A stretch of DNA of 64,000 nucleotides from Paenibacillus rhizovicinus (GTDB taxonomy: Bacteria > Bacillota > Bacilli > Paenibacillales > Paenibacillaceae): NCBI RefSeq assembly GCF_010365285.1, contig NZ_CP048286.1, positions 4,466,001 through 4,530,000 on the forward strand, given 5' to 3'. A program made the position numbers and the translations under genes. This document shows, one piece after another, positions 60,335-64,000 of this stretch. Position 1 is the first letter of the stretch. Every line of letters starts with the position of its first letter. Under the pieces are notes generated by a model. The model worked only from the letters and a program-made list of their open reading frames with translations, was not told the origin of the DNA and did not search any database.

Positions 60335-61759
60335 TTACCGCGACTGCCCCGACTGCCCCGACTGCCCCGACTCCCGCGACTGCCGCAGCTGCTCGAATAA
60401 TAGCTTGGTCTGTTCAGGATCCTTGTCATTATAGAAAATATACGTGTCCTTCAGCTTGATTCGAATATAGGGCGGATCGTTCTTGAAGATATACAATCTC
60501 GCCGGCCCAAGTCCATTCAACCGGAATTTGCCGCGCGCAACTTTATTGGTCGCTTCGCCGTTCATCTTGGATCCTTTGCCAGGCGGATCGTCTACAAGCT
60601 TCAATTCCTCCATGTCGTCGATGTTGAAATCGAACGTATACATCGGATAGTTGATTTCGATCCGGCGGTCGGCCGAAAACGTTAACGTCGGCGACGTCAG
60701 CTCTGAACGGATCAGCATAAACGAGGCGAAGAACATAGCGGCTGCGGCGATGCCGATCGTCCCCCAAATGATTATTTTGCCGGTCCAGGTTGCCGTATTG
60801 ACGGTCTCGCCGATGCCGACCCGCTTAGGCACCATGATGGTTCGATCGTCGGGATTGTGGTACGTGAACCCATTACTCCAATATTCGTCGTCGTCGGAGT
60901 AAATAACTTGGCCGTCCTGCCGCAGCACCTCGCTCTTTTGAGCATCGATATGCCGATAGGTGAGTATGGCAATGCCCGCCGGAAGAATAGCGAATATGAG
61001 AAGAGCAGCCAGCCAGATGCCGTCCAATGACGGGGTGTCATTCATAATGTATGAGAGCAGGAGGATAAAATGAATGTTTTCGACAATGGCCATATAGAGC
61101 CACAGATAAGATAACGAGCGGCGTCTTGCCTGATTCAAGCTCATGTTTACTTCGCTGTTCTCGCTGTATACGCTGGCTCTGGACCTGCGCATGAGAGAGA
61201 AGATGAGCAAGCAAATCAAAGTGAAGACGAGTCCGCCGCCAGCTAACCATAGACGCGAGCTGTCCGCGCTACCTGCCCAAACGAGCGTCCCGATTGCCAT
61301 CGCAAGCGGAATCGCGAACAGCCAGGGGGATGCGGCTTGTGCATTTTTCAATCGGGCGACGCGCAGATCGCCGCGGATTACGCGCTTCGCGCCGACAAAC
61401 CACTCGTGTTCCCTTTTCAGAGCAAGCGTTGCGCGGAAGGCGCCGCGAAACGGGATCGCCATGACGAAGAAGAAGGCGGACAGCCAGACGAAGAAATAAG
61501 TGATTTGGTAAGCAGGCCACATATAGAGCAGCACAAAGGGGATAAGCGCCGCTCCTGTCCGCCAGCTCGCGCGTCTAAATTGCTCGTTGAACCGGGTCCG
61601 AATGCGCTGAATGTCCTCATTCTCCATCGCATGCGCAGGCAGGGTGACGGCAAACAGCATTCCGTTGCGGTAAGCGGCTTGAGGTTTGTACGTTACCCAA
61701 ATCGCAATATAGCAAATGATAATCGGGATTAATAGAATGAACGAGAGTGCATATAGCAT
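60335..61759 (-). CDS. membrane protein with DUF5808-like segment and PH-like tail
   Basis: 474 residues with about eight TM segments. The central stretch DDEYWSNGFTYHNPDDRTIM followed by VPKRVGIGETVN is the hallmark of DUF5808/YvaZ-like proteins in Bacilli. The C-terminal soluble part (DRRIEINYPMYTFDFNIDD, ARLYIFKNDPPYIRIKLKDT) resembles a bacterial PH domain. The last residues are GQS repeats coded by a 9-bp tandem repeat. ATG at 61759 follows AAAGGAG by about 11 bases and overlaps the end of the GntR gene; such GntR/membrane pairs are typical of YtrA-type operons. Confidence 0.8.
   Translation of the reverse strand: MLYALSFILLIPIIICYIAIWVTYKPQAAYRNGMLFAVTLPAHAMENEDIQRIRTRFNEQFRRASWRTGAALIPFVLLYMWPAYQITYFFVWLSAFFFVMAIPFRGAFRATLALKREHEWFVGAKRVIRGDLRVARLKNAQAASPWLFAIPLAMAIGTLVWAGSADSSRLWLAGGGLVFTLICLLIFSLMRRSRASVYSENSEVNMSLNQARRRSLSYLWLYMAIVENIHFILLLSYIMNDTPSLDGIWLAALLIFAILPAGIAILTYRHIDAQKSEVLRQDGQVIYSDDDEYWSNGFTYHNPDDRTIMVPKRVGIGETVNTATWTGKIIIWGTIGIAAAAMFFASFMLIRSELTSPTLTFSADRRIEINYPMYTFDFNIDDMEELKLVDDPPGKGSKMNGEATNKVARGKFRLNGLGPARLYIFKNDPPYIRIKLKDTYIFYNDKDPEQTKLLFEQLRQSRESGQSGQSGQSR
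60341..60376 (-). repeat. 9-bp tandem repeat coding Gly-Gln-Ser at a protein C terminus
   Basis: Three exact plus-strand CGACTGCCC units and one variant at 60341, 60350, 60359 and 60368, immediately inside the stop codon of the membrane protein gene, so the C terminus ends SGQSGQSGQSR. Confidence 0.9.
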
Positions 61760-61776
61760 GATGGACGAGCTCCTTT

Positions 61777-62154
61777 CTAAGCAAGTGGTTGGATCTGAAT
61801 CTTCATACGGGCAAAAATCCGCGCGCACAAGGCATGAAATTGCGCTTCGTGAATGCCTTCGATTGCAGCCTGCGCAATGAGCAGCTGCAGCTGCTCCTCT
61901 AATTGCTCAGCAGGCTGGCTGTTGTCCCGGCCTGCCGATCGGGGACTTACCTTCGCGCCATGCCGCCGGTCGATGACGATGTAGCCCTCTTGCTTTAAGA
62001 GCGAGTACGCTTTATTAACCGTCATCGTGTTAATGCCCAGATCCTCCGCCAGCTGGCGAACGGTCGGCAGCTTTTCCTGCGGCTCGAGTTGTCCCGTAGT
62101 TTCATGTAAACATTTGGGAGTGCCGAACCCAAGAGCCAAAGTGATTCCTATCAC
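61777..62154 (-). CDS. GntR-family (YtrA type) regulator, N terminus abnormal
   Basis: 125 residues. The winged helix is intact from LEPQEKLPTVRQLAEDLGIN through TMTVNKAYSLLKQEGYIVID, followed by a short helical tail as in YtrA-type repressors. The usual start of the family (PIYxQI..QIKxxI..G.L.PG) is missing or shortened to TPKCLHETTGQL, and the only open start, GTG at 62154, has no ribosome binding site. Either a nonstandard start is used or the gene has suffered a small deletion and the repressor is weak or dead. The 18-base overlap with the membrane protein gene indicates one operon. Confidence 0.7.
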   Translation of the reverse strand: MIGITLALGFGTPKCLHETTGQLEPQEKLPTVRQLAEDLGINTMTVNKAYSLLKQEGYIVIDRRHGAKVSPRSAGRDNSQPAEQLEEQLQLLIAQAAIEGIHEAQFHALCARIFARMKIQIQPLA

Positions 62155-62211
62155 GAGAGGGAGCGGGCTTAGCCTAGCCTGAAAAGCAAACGCTAACCAT
62201 GCAATAACGCA

Positions 62212-62246
62212 AACAGGCCGGCCCCCAATTAGAGGGCCGGCCTGTT
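62212..62246. terminator. strong GC-rich hairpin upstream of the GntR gene
   Basis: A perfect 13-bp stem AACAGGCCGGCCC (62212-62224 with 62234-62246). Ts follow weakly on the plus strand and Ts (TTTGCGTT) on the minus strand. No convergent gene explains it, since the next genes diverge from this region. Confidence 0.6.
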
Positions 62247-62313
62247 CTATGGAGAGCTGTCCTAGTCGGTCGGGGCAGCTTCATTGCTGATCGCCGCTGT
62301 TTCCGGAACAAAA

Positions 62314-62370
62314 AACCGGCACACCCATGTGCCGGTTAATCTCATTAAACAAAGTGCCTAAAGTAGGCAC
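62314..62370 (-). promoter_or_regulatory. two hairpins in the 336-base gap between GntR and GNAT genes
   Basis: Reading the minus strand: GTGCCTA-CTT-TAGGCAC (plus 62354-62370) is followed by AACCGGCAC-ATGGGT-GTGCCGGTT and six Ts (plus 62309-62337). The two share GTGCC/GGCAC and could form alternative pairings, as in an attenuator placed before the GntR operon. The rest of 62155-62490 shows no gene. Confidence 0.4.
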
Positions 62371-62490
62371 GGATAGATAATAGTGTATAAAAAAATCGCA
62401 TATAAGTCTATATCTTTTTTGGGATGAATTGTATGTTAGTAAAGCGACCGCGGCGCAAATAATCTACGAAACCGAAGGGAGAAGTTCTGA

Positions 62491-62967
62491 ATGATTACGC
62501 TCCAAAAAATCACGCTGGAGAACCGGCGTCAAATCTTTAACCTGGAAGTTTCCGAAGAGCAGCGCCGCTTCGTCGCCTCTAATCTGTCGAGCGTGGCTTC
62601 GTGCTATGTCCTCGCGACCAATGGGGGGCATCCGTTTCCGTTCGCCATCTTCAAGGACGAACAACCTGTCGGGTTCGTGATGATTACGTATCGCATCACC
62701 GGATACGAAGATCCTCCGTTCGCGCACGACAGCTACTGCATCCTGCGGTTGATGATTGACCAGCGATACCAGAACAAGGGGTATGGCCGGGAAGCGATGA
62801 AAGAAATCATGGCGTTCATCCGGACCTTTCCGGCCGGGCCTGCGCGATACTGCTGGATTTCGTATAAAGCTGATAACACGCCGGCCAAGAAGCTTTATGA
62901 AAGTTTCGGATTCCGCGACAACGGCGATATCATTGAAGACGCGCAAATCACCGTGCTGCAGTTGTAA
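62491..62967 (+). CDS. GNAT N-acetyltransferase, BltD/PaiA-like
   Basis: 158 residues. The arrangement TLENRRQIFNLEVSEEQRRF at the start, the acetyl-CoA loop QRYQNKGYGREAMKE, and NTPAKKLYESFGFRDNGDII near the end resembles BltD-type spermine/spermidine acetyltransferases of Bacillus. A polyamine substrate is plausible, not shown. GAAGGGAGAAG lies about 8 bases before ATG. Confidence 0.85.
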   Translation: MITLQKITLENRRQIFNLEVSEEQRRFVASNLSSVASCYVLATNGGHPFPFAIFKDEQPVGFVMITYRITGYEDPPFAHDSYCILRLMIDQRYQNKGYGREAMKEIMAFIRTFPAGPARYCWISYKADNTPAKKLYESFGFRDNGDIIEDAQITVLQL

Positions 62968-62971
62968 CCCG

Positions 62972-63015
62972 AAGGGAGCGCCTCGTGGAAGTCATTCCAT
63001 TCGAGGCGCTCCCTT
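62972..63015. terminator. bidirectional terminator between GNAT and SPFH genes
   Basis: A perfect 14-bp stem AAGGGAGCGCCTCG with a 16-base loop; convergent genes lie on both sides. The T-run is poor. Confidence 0.7.
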
Positions 63016-63039
63016 GCAATGCAATTATCGACTCAACGT

Positions 63040-63981
63040 TTATTTCGGATTCGTAATATCGAAGATCTTGCCAATCATGCCGGCCGAGCCGAGCGCATTG
63101 ACGGCCTCCGTCGGGATGAAGATCGTCGTTGCCCGGCCTTCGGCCATTTGACCGAGCGCTTCGAACGACTTGTAGGCCAGTATTTGCGCATCCAGACCTG
63201 CCAGCTTGATTGCTTCGATCCTCGTTCTTTCCGCCTCGGCGACATGCTTGATCGCCTCCGCCTTCCCGAGCGCTTCCAGCTCCTGCGCTTTCTGCTTCGC
63301 TTCCGCGTCGAGAATTTGCCGCTTCTTCTCGGCTTCGGCTGCAAGGACGACCGCCGCTTGCTGCGCCTCCGCGCGCAATACGGTCGATTGCTTCTCGCCT
63401 TCCGCCTGCAGGATGATGGCGCGTTTCTCGCGTTCGGCCCTCATTTGCTTCTCCATCGAATTCTGGATGTCCGAGGGTATAGCTAACTGCAACACCTCGA
63501 CGCGGTCGATGCGGACGCCCCAATTCTCCGATGCCTGATCGAGGACGAGTCTGAGGTCCGTCTGGATGCGGTCGCGATTCGAGAGAATTTCATCGAGCTC
63601 CATTTTACCGATCGTCGCCCGCAGCGCCGATGCCACGATATTATGGATGCCCCCGACATAGTCTGCAATGCCGTACGTCGCGAGCTTCGCGTCCATGACA
63701 TTGAAGAACGTCGCCAGTTCTATGCCGATCGCTACGTTATCTTTCGTAATGACGGATTGCGAGGGCACCGTTTCCTGGTGGATGCGAAGATCATGGCGGC
63801 GCCGGATATTATCGATGACCGGTATGATCAAGTTCACCCCGGCGTTGAGCGTCTTGTTATACTTGCCCAGCCTCTCTACGATGGCCACCGTTTGTTGGGG
63901 AATGATGCGGATCCCTTTTACGATGATGGCAACCACAACCGCAAGAATGACGATAAAGACGATTATGCCGATCAAATCCAT
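63040..63981 (-). CDS. SPFH/band 7 (stomatin-like, QmcA-type) membrane protein
   Basis: 313 residues. One N-terminal TM helix (IIVFIVILAVVVAIIVKGI), the band 7 domain with QQTVAIVERLGKYNKTLNAG and the SVITKDNVAIGIE stretch, then a long Ala/Glu-rich coiled coil (AEAEKKRQILDAEAKQKAQE) that drives oligomerisation into membrane microdomains. AAAGGGG lies 5 bases before ATG 63981. Often paired with an NfeD protein, which would lie beyond the window edge. Confidence 0.94.
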   Translation of the reverse strand: MDLIGIIVFIVILAVVVAIIVKGIRIIPQQTVAIVERLGKYNKTLNAGVNLIIPVIDNIRRRHDLRIHQETVPSQSVITKDNVAIGIELATFFNVMDAKLATYGIADYVGGIHNIVASALRATIGKMELDEILSNRDRIQTDLRLVLDQASENWGVRIDRVEVLQLAIPSDIQNSMEKQMRAEREKRAIILQAEGEKQSTVLRAEAQQAAVVLAAEAEKKRQILDAEAKQKAQELEALGKAEAIKHVAEAERTRIEAIKLAGLDAQILAYKSFEALGQMAEGRATTIFIPTEAVNALGSAGMIGKIFDITNPK

Positions 63982-64000
63982 CTACCCCTTTGTCACGAAT

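Overview
The window looks like chromosome of a spore-forming, moderately high-GC Firmicute of the Paenibacillaceae (Paenibacillus or Cohnella type). The basis is two GerA-type germinant-receptor operons, a T-box leader on a single-chain glycyl-tRNA synthetase, a YesM/YesN/LplA/LplB/YtcP polysaccharide-uptake set, many AraC-type regulators and AGGAGG-type ribosome binding sites. No rRNA, tRNA, transposase, integrase or CRISPR array was recognised.

Layout. 1-4119: tail of an unknown gene, then a minus-strand germinant-receptor operon (GerAA, GerAC, a small two-TM protein, GerAB). 4571-11062: HAD phosphatase, coiled-coil protein, peptidase T, and a heterodimeric ABC exporter (BmrCD-like) preceded by a 76-bp tandem duplication. 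11101-14640: MFS drug exporter and its TetR regulator, separated by about 1.4 kb of repeats. 14757-16253: PepD. 16463-28141: a saccharide-utilisation block (YesM kinase, LplA/LplB/YtcP transporter, GH172, YesN regulator, an unassigned glycoside-hydrolase-like protein, a beta-helix protein). 28186-31755: second germinant-receptor operon. 32439-36556: heparinase II/III, GH172 and GH88 unsaturated-uronide hydrolase, a uronic-acid polysaccharide operon. 36777-43720: GNAT, LplD-type GH4, a second 1.4 kb repeat locus, Gfo/Idh/MocA dehydrogenase, FG-GAP protein and a divergent AraC regulator. 43769-48956: PgsA-like synthase, membrane and exported proteins, amidoligase, lipoprotein. 49064-52606: GH116 glucosidase and LacI regulator. 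52786-63981: exported protein, GlyQS with T-box, P-loop kinase, AraC regulator with a divergent alcohol dehydrogenase/Gfo/PhyH operon, GntR with a DUF5808-like membrane protein, GNAT and an SPFH protein.

How the genes work together. The two carbohydrate blocks suggest growth on a uronate-containing plant or microbial polysaccharide. The lipoprotein and two permeases import oligosaccharides; lyase, GH88, GH172, GH4 and GH116 products cleave them, mostly without visible secretion signals and so probably inside the cell; YesM/YesN, AraC and LacI proteins sense the substrate.

Most unusual observation. Two 183-bp elements (13263-13445 and 39952-40134) each carry four copies of a 23-bp motif starting TAACGAA, two forward and two inverted, with start-to-start spacing of exactly 50/60/50 bp in both. 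Each lies between two unrelated minisatellite arrays (36/37-bp units at locus 1, about 40/41-bp units at locus 2). Each whole locus is about 1.4 kb and sits between two minus-strand genes, with the right-hand array ending a few to a few tens of bases from the upstream gene's stop codon. I do not recognise this arrangement. The window is also unusually rich in short tandem repeats, including inside coding ends (36777-36866, 60341-60376).
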